In this document: one piece after another, positions 37,991 through 48,779 of the stretch
Position numbering within the stretch: the stretch's first letter is position 1
Layout of the letters: every line of letters begins with the position of its first letter
NCBI GenBank assembly: GCA_963693085.1
Contig: OY856412.1
Span: forward strand, 1,060,472,244 to 1,060,536,243
Direction: 5' to 3'
Source: Alisma plantago-aquatica
Taxonomy: Eukaryota; Streptophyta; Magnoliopsida; Alismatales; Alismataceae
DNA: 64,000 bases
Position numbers and translations under genes: made by a program
Notes under the pieces: generated by a model
Databases searched by the model: none
Seen by the model: only the letters and a program-made list of their open reading frames with translations
What the model was told of the DNA's origin: nothing

Positions 37991-39720
37991 TTGACATTCT
38001 CAACTGGTGTGGTAGCTGAAATTAACCAAAAGAAGTAATTTAAAACATCATCTTTTGTTTCTTACATTTAAAGTGTAGCCCCATGAATGTTTCTAACCAA
38101 AGACTAGTTATGTCTTCTGTTGTAAAAATGGCTCTAGGGTTTTTATTATGAAAAAAAATAAATGATACAAATTACCAAGAATAGGATGTAACTATAAATG
38201 TGATTTTGTCTTCAATGCTAAAATTATTTTGATATCTAAGTTTTATTTTAGTAAAATTTTGGAAGTTCATATCACAGATGATCCAATAAAAATAAACAAC
38301 ATATATTTAAGGTTTTGAAGAGTCTATGGATTGAAAGATTGTCAAGCTAAACATTGTCACTAAGACAACTAGTCCCCTCCTATACATGAGATTTTCAACA
38401 ATTTTCTCTTAGATCCAATCACTCCATAGCTCAGTTATTGTCTCCCAGTGATAGCAAGAGGACATCGTTGAACCCCCTGTTGGCTCTTGAACGTGGTTAG
38501 AAAATGAAAGTTACACAAGTATGCACAACATCTAGTGGGATGGTAGAGAATATGAGCTAAATGCAGAGGTGACTATGCAGGAAAATACAAGGTGGTGGGT
38601 GCCACACAAAACAACACGTAGCAACACATAACAAATAGATGAACAATATTTGGACACAACAATTCTCTCTTAGTTTGTGTTTCTTGTTGTGCTTAGAAAC
38701 ACATGTAAATTGTTTTTCATAAATTGGATAACTCAAGAAAAAATAGGCATCAAGCTAGTCGTTTTATCACCAATCAGTAATGACGTGAGTTTTGACATTC
38801 ATACATAAATAAGGAAACTCAGAGCAAACAAAGCGACCAATGAACCTAGATGGAAACATAACTAGAAAGTTTACTGAAATGAGTAAATATTTGACGGCTC
38901 AATCATTATTTTTCTGAGACAATGATGGTCTTTCCAAAACAATTAAGACAGTCAAATTTTCTAATGCAATTAAGATGGTCAACTAGTTGTGCAAGACTAG
39001 GTATTCATGACACAACTAGAGCATCCTCTAAAGTCAAAATAAAAAATATATAAAATCATTTAAATGATTGTATGAACCGAGTGTGGTGAGGCGTGCACGT
39101 ATGTATGTTTATTTAGTCGAAACTCAATACACAAATAAATTCAACAATTCGTGAATTCCCATACCCGGGTACCCTGAAAGGTCCACGTTGTCTCTTGTTT
39201 TCTCTCCCACTTAAGTGGAACCCACCGTTTAATTTAAACGACGATATGAGAGTAAAGAGGCTGACAGGTTTTGAAGTATAACTGGAAATACAACATATTT
39301 TCATTCCACATTGGGTGCATCAGATTTTTTTCCCACGACTAGTGACCGTAGTCGTGTGAAAACGATCGCGCCTCTCACAAGACAATTGCATCTAAAAAAC
39401 GCCTTAAAGACTACTACATCTCAAAAACCGTCTGTTATCTATGAAAACCATGCTAGTAAAAGTAACAATACATATAATCAGGTCTATACCTAATTATCCA
39501 TTTGTTTTCTTGGGAGTCTAAAAAGTTTGGTCTCACCCATTTTTTCTAATAAGAATTAACTTCACGCAGAAGCCGAAGAGTCTGGAAGTTTTTTCATATC
39601 TTACAACTCCTCTCTCCAATCTCATTCTAGCTCACCAGTGTTCCCACACTAGTACGGTACGTTTGATTCTCAATTCTCGCCATTCCTGTCGGGGAGTGCA
39701 TCTTTTGTGTCTAAGTCGAG
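37991..39720. other. AT-rich sequence without recognisable features
   Basis: No coding, RNA or element signature was recognised. A perfect 8-bp hairpin CACGACTA/TAGTCGTG lies at 39334-39356. Confidence 0.5.
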
Positions 39721-40340
39721 TGTCCTATATTCTTTGTCCATTGTCGAATGTCAGTACAATACGTCTTGTATTGTACTTCTTGTACTGTACATTTTGTATT
39801 GTAATAATGCATAAAAAAATATGTACAATATATGATGTACTATAATGTGAGTATGTATTGTACTCAGAAAATATGTAAGTTACATTTGTATGTCTAGTAA
39901 AATATGAATTAGTTCATGTAGGTATTGTATGTAGCTGTCGACATTCTTTTGTACATGATTTTCTGAGGTATTGTATGTGGCTTATGAATGTATTATATGT
40001 GGTTAGTATTGTACTTTTTATACAATGCATTTGTTAATAATGTATTTTTTACGGAATTTTGACAAATGATGTTATTATTGTACGTCTCGTACCATGTGTT
40101 TGATACTGCACATCATGTACAATATGTCATGCATTGTATTAAATTAGGATAATTAGTTTGCCCCGAGTGATTCCTGATATGTTAGTGGTGGAATGAAATA
40201 ACTTATTAGTGATTTAGAATTATAAAATTAATATGTAGATAGTTCAATGATGAGTAAAATTCAAACAAGTCTTATACTAGACATATTGTATTGTACATCT
40301 TGTACTGTATGTCTTGTAATGTGTTTGGTAATGTACGCCG
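39721..40340. repeat. Cluster of TATTGTAC/GTACAATA motifs
   Basis: About ten variants of TATTGTAC, TTGTACTGTA and GTACAATA within 620 bp in both orientations, for example at 39754-39800, 39855-39865, 39990-40010, 40075-40085 and 40280-40310. Irregularly spaced, so neither a microsatellite nor a clean tandem repeat. 40341-41113 shows nothing recognisable. Confidence 0.6.
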
Positions 40341-41153
40341 TGAAATTTAAGACAACCTTCATCATCAGGAATAATCACTTGAACGGCGAACTTCATCAAG
40401 ACTTGAAAAAGAAATATTTAACAACTCCAGCAATATAAATATGAAATTTTAATACAAATAGTAATGCTAGAATACTTACGGAATTTTGGAAAGGAATATT
40501 GAGTGAGAAGAAGCTGGGAGACACTTAGTATTGTATGTATAATTTAAATATTTTAAAAATAGAGAAACTAGTAATGAATGAAATTTTAAATAATATTTTT
40601 CATAATTTGTGGTGAAATTAGATATTATAAATAAAATATGTGAAGAGTGAATCATTATTTATACTTTGCACGTCTTTTATATAACTTTAACATGAAATAT
40701 AATATGAAAATCAACTACAGAAGAAGTATATCTCGGAAACTTGGTGGTCGCGTCTTCTCGAAATTTGGATGGATGAAAGAGTAGAAAACTGATTGTAGCT
40801 AGAAATTTTCATATGTGTAAAGAGTTCACACACGTTCATAATCAAAATGGAGCTTGGTTTGGAAAGTACTGGGGAATCTCTCTTTTCATTGTGCACCGAC
40901 GTGGACGGAGTGGAACTGGAATTTAGCGCCTAGCGGCGCACACTTTATCATAGATAGCGACAGTAGCCAGCAGCAGGTAGAACGCAGCTTTGGTTGATGC
41001 GGATGAGGGGCCCCGTTCCCAGGATCCAGCTGTTCCGGAGAGTAGGCCCACCACACCAGCACACAACTCTCCAGCCTTCGTCGATTGTCATGTAGTAACC
41101 GGATCCGCTGTCGTTTCTCCCGGTCCGCCGAATCGGTTTCCTTCATCACATTG

Positions 41154-41497
41154 AGGGCATGTTTGGTTACTTGGATTTTACTGTATTGAATTGTATTTTG
41201 GACTCCAATTCAACAAATTTTAAGTTTGGTTTGCAGGATTGGAGAACTGAAGCTAATCCCGGGATTTTCAGACATAATAGGAATCCCGCATTTTGGTCTC
41301 CATCAAAATTCTCCCGGACGCCAAAATCCAACATGGCGAACGTCGTGGACACGAAAAAAAATAAATCTCGCACTTACAAAATCCAGCAAACCAAACATAA
41401 AATTTTATTTTGCGGGATTTTGACAATGCAGCATTTTAATAATGCGGGTTGGACAAAATACAGGATTTCTAAAAATCCGGCAAACCAAACGTGCCCT
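41154..41497. mobile_element. MITE with GGGCAYGTTTGGTT ends
   Basis: Left end GGGCATGTTTGGTTACTTGG. Right end, reversed, GGGCACGTTTGGTTTGCCGG. Flanked by TGA on both sides. The sister unit at 43614 has the uninterrupted site (GTTGAGTAAAATTGGAGTGA), which confirms the insertion. A diverged second copy in reverse orientation lies at about 44790-45119. Confidence 0.85.
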
Positions 41498-41747
41498 GAG
41501 TTAAATTTGGAGTGACCGACCGGGATTTTACGAAGTTAAAGGAGCAGTAAAAGGCTTAACTTCGCCGGTACCGTATCTGCAAAGTCCGAGTTTCAATTTT
41601 ATGGACAACAGACATGGATGCACACTGCTCAGATACGCATAGGTCGTGCAGTTATTGACCTGCTTATAATCAGGTCGTAGTTCAGCTAAGTTTATGTTCG
41701 GCTTACGGACATGCCAACCCACACATATACATCAGGCTGCAATCTTT

Positions 41748-43068
41748 TTTGACAAATAGTTGTGTGGATCTATTGAGGATATTGTGGTATGTGAAGGTCA
41801 TTTTTTTGGGGATCTTCAATGGCGTGCGGCATCATTACCTATTATACTCGGCGGTTTGGGCTTATATTCAGCAAGAGGCTTCTTTATATGCGTTTGTGGC
41901 CTCTAGAGCCCAATCTTGAGTGCTCCAAGACCATATTTTGCGAGATAGCGGGATACATAGTATGGACTTTGATTTTAACTACGCTTTAGATTATCTACGT
42001 GTTATAATTCTGTCTTTCGATCTTAATTGTTTTGCTAATAAGGACATCGTCCCCCTAAAGCCCAAAATACTTTGGCGAGTTCCCTTTTTAGCAAAATCGT
42101 TAAGGGCATGGATGTTGAATTTGATACGACTGTAAGACAGAAAGAAGTCTTCCAGTGTTTACCGAATGAACATGCTCATAATTTTCTTCTTGCTATACCT
42201 ATTGATGGCATTGGTCTACATATGTCTCCAGTGGAGTATCGTACTGTTCTCAGATATCGTCTTATGATTCCAATTTTTCCTATAGATGAGGTATGCCCAG
42301 TGTGCCGCAAATCTTACTTAGACACTTTTGGGGAGCATGCAGTTCATTGTAGGGAGCTCCCAGACTTCAAGTATTGGCATGATCTTGTAAGAGACGTTCT
42401 TTATGATGTTCTTAGACATGCGAGAGTTGCAGCTAAGAAGGAAGCTCCTGTGAACTTTTTGACTTATCCTCAGGAGGGCAGGTCGACACTTAGGCCAGCA
42501 GACGTTCTTATTTTTGGCTGAGTTTGAGAAAAATATGCATGTGTAGATCTAACAGGAGTTTCCCCATTTGTTGGTCTGAAGGGTGACGACTTTATTGTGG
42601 GACATGTTGTCCGTAAAGCCATTTCTGCTAAAGTGGCCAAACATGAGAAGGCATGTATCGACAATCAACATGTTTTTATCCTGTTTGATTTTGACACTTT
42701 TGGGTTCCTAGCCCCTGAGGCTGTGGAGCTTCTTAAAAGAGTTCAAAAAGTTATGCATAGTAATGTAATGACTCCCAGATCTATGGATGTACTGTTTCGG
42801 AGGATTGGATTTGTCATTCAAAAAGGGGTGGCGATGCAGCTTGATGCCAGTAGCGGAGCCAAAAAAATTAATCAAGGAGGGCACTAATAACATAGAACCT
42901 CAGTTGGAGATATTAGGTATGACATTATATGCAATTTTGTAGAAAATATTGCCTAATTTCTCTTGTGATTATGTGTAATTACAAAATCCGGGTAGGGCCC
43001 GTGCCTACCCGGGCCACAATGTGGCTACGCCACTGCTTGTTGCCCGCCTCCCTTCTATTTCTTTGTAA
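41748..43068 (+). pseudogene. 5'-truncated non-LTR retrotransposon C-terminus (RT-associated family)
   Basis: Recognised by conserved blocks of a protein family found next to reverse transcriptase in plant genomes: GDLQWRAASLP (about 41809), QDHILRDSGIHSMD (about 41920), LLAIPIDGIGLHMSPVEYRT (about 42190), the zinc-type motif CPVCRK...FGEHAVHC (42296-42350), VRDVLYDVLRHA, KKEAPVNFL, RPADV (about 42495), then KHEKACIDNQHVFI and MTPRSMDVLFRRI (to about 42800). Stop codon at 41757, several frameshifts, and a small transposon at 42848-43035, after which the frame resumes (LVARLPS) to TAA at 43066. The RT domain itself is absent; 5' truncation is usual for LINE-like copies. Confidence 0.8.
42848..43035. 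mobile_element. Short hAT-like MITE inside the pseudogene
   Basis: 188 bp with 14-bp inverted ends (CAGTAGCGGAGCCA and, reversed, CAGTGGCGTAGCCA). Target duplication of 8 bp, CTTGATGC at 42840-42847 and CTTGTTGC at 43036-43043. The host protein frame reads on across the site when the insert is ignored. CAG starts and 8-bp duplications are typical of hAT. Confidence 0.85.
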
Positions 43069-43879
43069 TCTTGTAGTTTTCACAATCCGTAAGTTCTCAA
43101 TAAGTGGTGAAATGAATTCACTTTAACTATCTGATACAATTTTCTTCTCCTATATACAATTGCCATCCATAGCACATAGGTGATACACCAGCCACGGATC
43201 AAGACCAAACAGGTTGAAACGCAACCTATAAGCTGCAAAATCATGTATTGGACCCGGCCCAAACCCTTGACCCATGTCAGCATATAGTAACCCGATCTGC
43301 TGTGAGTTCTCCCGGTCCGCCGAATGTGGTTTCCTTCCTTCTTACAATCACGTCGTAGTTCAGCTCTGTTACATTTTTGAAACTACATTCCCCTTAACTA
43401 TATAATACAATTTTCTTCTCCTATGCACAATTGCCATCCACAGCATATACGTAATACACCAGCCAATTATCAAGACCATACAGGTTGAAACACAACCTAT
43501 AGGCTGCAAAATCATGTACCGGACCCGACCCGAACCCTTAAACCATGTTAGTATGTAGTAATCCAATCCGCCGTGATTTATCCCGGTCTGCCGAATGGGG
43601 TTTCCTTCCATCGCGTTGAGTAAAATTGGAGTGACCGACCGGGATTTACGAGCTTAGTGGAGCAGAAAAAGATTGACTTCGTCGGTACCGTATCTATAAA
43701 AATGGAGCTCCAATTTTCTAGAGAGCAGACACAGATACCCACTAGACACAGACACCCACTGTTACGATACACATAGGCCGTGCAATTCTTGACCTGTTTT
43801 CAATCACGTCGTAATTCAACTGTGTTACATTTTCGAAACTACATTCGCCTTGGCCATCTATAGCAAATAAGTGATACTT

Positions 43880-44404
43880 AGGCCCTGTTTGGTTAGATGT
43901 GGTAACCACACAAAATGTGATTTCCAGAGTAACGACTTTGTTGATTTGCAGCTGTTATAATTTGTTTGGTTGGGTGAGGTGCAAGTTCATTGATTTTATA
44001 TTCTTTTATTTGGTAGATGGGGATGAATTTTTGCGTATCGTGAGCAGTGGCTCATGTCTGTGTGTTCCGCAGAGCATGTATGATTTTTTAATTTCAAAAA
44101 CTACACAGCAGCAGGTGTGACGATAGTAGACCAGAAGTTGAGATAGCTTTTTCAGTTGGTTATTGTGGGGTCCGCCTCCCGTTTACAGTGCAATACATGC
44201 ACAAGCCAGCTTCATGGGCTCCTTCGGACCGCGAACTGCACCTGACCGCGCCCTGAATGGGCGCGGTACATTTTCCTGGATTTTCAGCCTAAAAGTACCA
44301 TTGCAATTCACATAATTACACCCTACTACATCCTACTAAACAATTTTAATTTTAAAAGCACAACAATCAAACATCATTTGTTACAATTACACCCTACCAA
44401 ACAG
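43880..44404. mobile_element. MITE-like element (GCCCTGTTTGGTT end) in duplication unit 3
   Basis: The left end GGCCCTGTTTGGTTAGATG follows TTA (43877-43879). The right end, reversed, is CTGTTTGGTAGGGTGTAA. The sister units show the break from 43877 to about 44530, so 125 bp beyond the inner right end is also extra. Either the right border is further out or a second event occurred. Confidence 0.6.
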
Positions 44405-44789
44405 TATACGAATGAGAAAAATATAATTTATACCAACAAAGCCCTTAAGACACCCGTCCCAGATGCAACGGAGAGAATAGAAGCTAGAGCAAGAGTATGG
44501 CTCGGATATTCGACAAACCCTCAAATCGTTCGGACACTAGCTACGGATCAAGACCAAACAGGTTAGAACGCAACCCATAAGCTACAAAATCATGTACTGG
44601 ACCTGTCCGGAACCCTTGTCACTATTGCCTCTTTCAAGTTGCAATCCAGCAACTGCACACAAATGAGGGACTGAACGGGCCATCACTCAAGCCGTACATC
44701 CCTTCATCCTTTTAAATCCCCCGCTCTATTACAAGTGGTGCTCCGAGTATCCCAGAGAATGCTACATAGTTTAGCACCTCCAATTGTAA

Positions 44790-45119
44790 CTATATTTTCA
44801 AGAAGTCTTGTATTTGTGCAATCCTACATTTGTAAAATGATGTATTCTCAAAATATCATAAACATAAGTTTTATGCTTGGTTTTTTGGATTTGTAAAGTG
44901 TATGATTTATTATTTTTCTTAGTCCACGCGCCAGTAATAGCTAGATTTTGACCTCCGGAACTATTTTACTGGAAATCAAGATGTGAGATTCCCTTTATAT
45001 CTGGAAATTTCAAGATTAGCTCTATTTTCCAAATCCCGCAAACTAAACATAAATTTTCTACAAACGGACTCCAAAATACAACTCAAAATAACAAAATCCA
45101 AAAACCAAATGTGCCCTGA
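44790..45119. mobile_element. Diverged reverse copy of the 41154 MITE family
   Basis: The right end reads CCAAAAACCAAATGTGCCCT, and the interior matches the reverse complement of 41154-41497 in several blocks (CAAATCCCGCAAACTAAACA, GACTCCAAAATACAACTCAA). The left end is eroded. 45120-46349 shows nothing recognisable. Confidence 0.7.
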
Positions 45120-46349
45120 GTCGGGGCTCAAAGTTGACACAAGTTACCCTAGACTTGGAAAACAAAAGCATCTTATTTCCAACATCGTGCATTAATCTGA
45201 TATTTTATTTTGGACTATATACAATTTTGTTATGACAACATATCGTCTTCGCTTTATAATTGACTCATTCAACTAGAATTATGCCCCGGAGTCAAACCAT
45301 AGTTACCTTATTCTTAATGACTTATTCTAACTTATGTGAAAAATACAGTGTGAAAGGAATAGTAGATACTCTAGACATAACTTTGGTGATCATAATATTG
45401 CCATTATAAAAATACATTGCACTTTCAGTCGATAATCTCATGCCATTTTTAGCAAGGATACAATTACTCATTTTCTTTTACTCCACCCTCTTTGTTATGG
45501 TGGGATGCTCTATAAGGAACCTACCCCCTTTATTACGATCTCTATCACAAAAAGAAAAAGTGATATCTACTATTTCATTCGGTTTATTCCTACTGAATAG
45601 GAACAACACTTTGGTCACGTCATTGAGCATTACATGTGGTTTTTTGAAACACTAGTCATTGATCTCTATGATAGATATTGTTTAGATTTTTTTATTGATT
45701 TGTGATTAGTTAGTTTATGCACATTGCATGTGTATTTTGTATGCATGGGACCTACCTTATTAGTTAGTTCTCATGCGTCTCATAAGATGTCCAATATTAC
45801 ATAAAGAGAAGTTTGTGAACTTCCGTTGTGGTATGCTAGGGAAATTATGTAACATCTTCACCTTTGAGGCCTCAAAAAAGACAATCTCAAAGGAATTGAA
45901 TGGAACTACCTATAGAAATAAGGGACACCTCATTTCATGATTCCCATCAATATGATCCCTAAAAAGTAACTATCATTGTCTCTAAGTAATACGAAGGATG
46001 ATTGGCTATTGAGAAGTCTTCCATTGGTGTGTGTTGATCAATATGAAAATGTAGGTAATATAGAATAGTCCTATACTTTCACTAACTCAATATGAAATGA
46101 ACTCAGTGGTTGACAAGTGTTGTGTTTGTTCTTGCCTACGTCAACTAGCATGCTTAGATCGTTTTTCTATCCATGATAAGCACCATCCACAAAGAATAAA
46201 TGATAGTTGTTTCCGTGCTTGATTCCATCTGATAGGCTAGGGAAAGAAATAAGTTGGGAAATACTAGTGCATGAAGTGGCAAATTACCAGAAAATATTTT
46301 GATGAATTAGAATCTCATACTGACACATATCGTTTCATAAATTATGATA

Positions 46350-47898
46350 AGAGATTCAATAGAAAGTATTAATGATGTTCATATATTGATTTGGCACATG
46401 TATATTATAAACAATGAAGTTATCTATTGGATGGCCCTATATGAATATATTAAGACGAATAAAGGCAATGTGGGTTGTAATCAAGGAAGGAACTCCCATT
46501 GCTATGAGATACAAGATAGATATACTGTTGTTACTGTTCCCAAGATATAAAATGCGATCAATGTTACTCTAGCTAATTTAGTCCACCAAACCATTATATC
46601 AAAATACTTTGATGGAAGCAAATGTTTGAGTAAGTAAAAACCATCAAGTTTGAAACTAGGATTTGTATGTAAAATGGTGTTTTTAAAAGATCTCCAAAGG
46701 TTTGTAGAGTGACAATACATGTATGACCAATATATTTTACATTTGGAAAACAATTTTGTTATAAACATTTGGATAATTACCACGCAGAATTTAATCTAAA
46801 AAGATCATTACATTCGTAGATTAATTTGATTTTGGAGCATATTCTAATGACTTCTAAAGTTTCTCCGGATCATAAATTGGGAATTTCATGAAGCTATGGA
46901 AGTAATATTTAGCAAACATTCGATTTCATATGTGTATTTATCATATGTTATAAGGTTTACTTGGTAAAGAAAACCCAATTTAGGCCAAATTTTGTTTGGA
47001 AGTGAACCTGAATCGTATTTTGTCCTTTTGTGTTGTATTATCACAATCGTTCCTCAAATTTTAACCACTAGTTCTTTGGAAAAACTTGGACTAAACTAAG
47101 ATTACAGAATTCATTACTCCTAGTAGAATCTTCTAATTTGGATTAACTCATCTCCTTTGAACAAAACTGATGCAGTCTAGTCAGAATTTAAATCTTATCT
47201 CACTCATGATGGAAGTGATGGTAATTTTTGCACTTGATGTTTTTTGTATATGGTTTAGGTTACAAAGTCAGCCTGCACTTGCAATCCAAACACAACTGGA
47301 TCAGAACTGGAGTGACTTTCTAAACACATATTTGAGTCCCGATCTAGATGCTAACCCACACTAAGTATGTTCCCAATTAGGTGCTAGATAATTCGGTAGC
47401 CAGGTCGATCAGGATACGTTCCTGAATTGATCTGCATAATCTGCTGTGTCTCCTTTGGAGGTACCGGGAACGCACCCCACCTGTACCTGAAGATTTCCAC
47501 ACATTGGTTAGCGATTAATCCAACAGGCCACATGAATCCTTTGTTAGCTCCATTCTGGATGTTAGGAGTGGAGAACCTGACCCGTCATCAAACCAAGTTA
47601 CCAAGGTCCTGGGAGTCGGTGAAGTAGGAGGGAGGGGGAGAGAGGCCACTTCGATAGATAAACCTTGACAGTGGTGTCCGGAAGTTCCACTTGACCTTGA
47701 CAGTGGTTCCCTCGGTGGTAGGTTTCCGGGAAAGAGGGCCCAATGCCTAGCCCATTAGGGAACTAAGCAAGATGGCTAGAGCCTTATGGAAGTTGTCTGT
47801 CGGGCTAGGAAGCTCTATTATACCATGGCATGAAGGGGTTATGGAGCAGAATGGAGAGAAAAAAATTAAAATATATTTCAGGTATTCGTTTCTCTATC
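46350..47898. repeat. Direct duplication, copy 1 (about 1.55 kb)
   Basis: Highly similar to 50921-52447 from AGAGATTCAATAGAAAG to GTATTCGTTTCTCYATC. Flanks of the two copies are unrelated. It ends exactly where the CACTA terminus begins. On the minus strand, about 47590-47395 is open and exon-like (FMWPVGLIANQC, then GAFPVPPKETQQI), but I do not recognise it and other frames are open too. Confidence 0.85.
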
Positions 47899-48395
47899 CA
47901 CTAGTACAAAACCGACCTTTAGTGTCAGTTATTTAAGGTCTTTGGCGTCGGTTTCAAAGCGACACCCAAGTGGGTGCCGCTAAAAGTCGAAACTTTCAAC
48001 GTCAGTTTTAACATCAACACCATAACCCTTCCCGCCACTAAAAATGTGCCAGCAAGGGCACTATAAGTGTCGATTATTTAATAAAACCGACACTATATCC
48101 AGGTCAAAGATGTCAACGTTTCACAAAAATCGACGTCATAACCCTTCCCGCCACCAATAAAATACGCCAGTAAGGGCACCATCGACGTCAGTTTGTATAT
48201 ATAACCGAAACTATGTCCAGATAAAGACGTCAATTTTATACTAATAATCGACGCCATATAGACGTCCGTTTTAAGCTAATAACCGACGTTTTATGTCTTT
48301 GATGTCAGTTTTATACTAATAACCGACGCCTATGTTTAGATTTTTTTTCTTGTCAGTTTGCAGACCTGCTGTATGGTTGGTCAGCAGGATGCAGA

Positions 48396-48423
48396 ACCTA
48401 CAGTTCAGTTCTGAACTGTAGGT
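48396..48423. other. 28-bp near-perfect palindrome in CACTA
   Basis: ACCTACAGTTCAG, TT, CTGAACTGTAGGT: a 13-bp stem with a two-base loop, located between the subterminal repeats and the gene. Confidence 0.85.
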
Positions 48424-48779
48424 TTACAATATCCATTGATATCAGCCAACAACAAGCCACGAACCTGCAAAATTAACAAGATGGACAACAATTTATGATC
48501 ACACACATATATAAGCACATTTAATTCATATTATTTTTCATCACACACATGTAGAAACTAGTAGTTTCGTTTCAAATATCCTCCATTTTCATACACATTT
48601 AGCAACCTACAGTTCCATTCATTTCATCTCTTTTCACATTCAGACACATGTAGAAACATTCATGTATTGATCATCTTCACATTCACACATATGACAATGC
48701 AAAAAAATTCATTCACATTCACACAAAAATAATTATGAGAATAAAGTTTAGAAATATCATTCTTTATTCATCATCATCA

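Larger units (their letters stand above)
41114..44625. repeat. Mosaic tandem duplication, three units, riddled with insertions
   Basis: Units start with TCCCGGTCCGCCGAAT (41118, 43313 and, with one change, 43591). They share blocks ending in GGAGTGACCGACCGGGATTT, GTCGGTACCGTATCT, CACGTCGTARTTCARCT, CAATTGCCATCCA and CAAACAGGTTGAAACGCAAC. Unit 1 (41114-43311) is interrupted by a MITE (41154-41497) and by the non-LTR pseudogene. Unit 2 (43312-43587) lacks the first block. Unit 3 (43588 to about 44625) is interrupted at 43877-44530. What the ancestral unit was is unknown. Confidence 0.75.

Noticed and set aside
42072..42887. A functional host gene at the two longest ORFs
   Set aside because: They are pieces of a non-LTR retrotransposon-associated protein with a stop, frameshifts and a transposon insertion.
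47427..47627. Plus-strand ORF repeated at 51976-52206
   Set aside because: It recurs because the segment is duplicated. No domain, and the opposite strand looks at least as protein-like.
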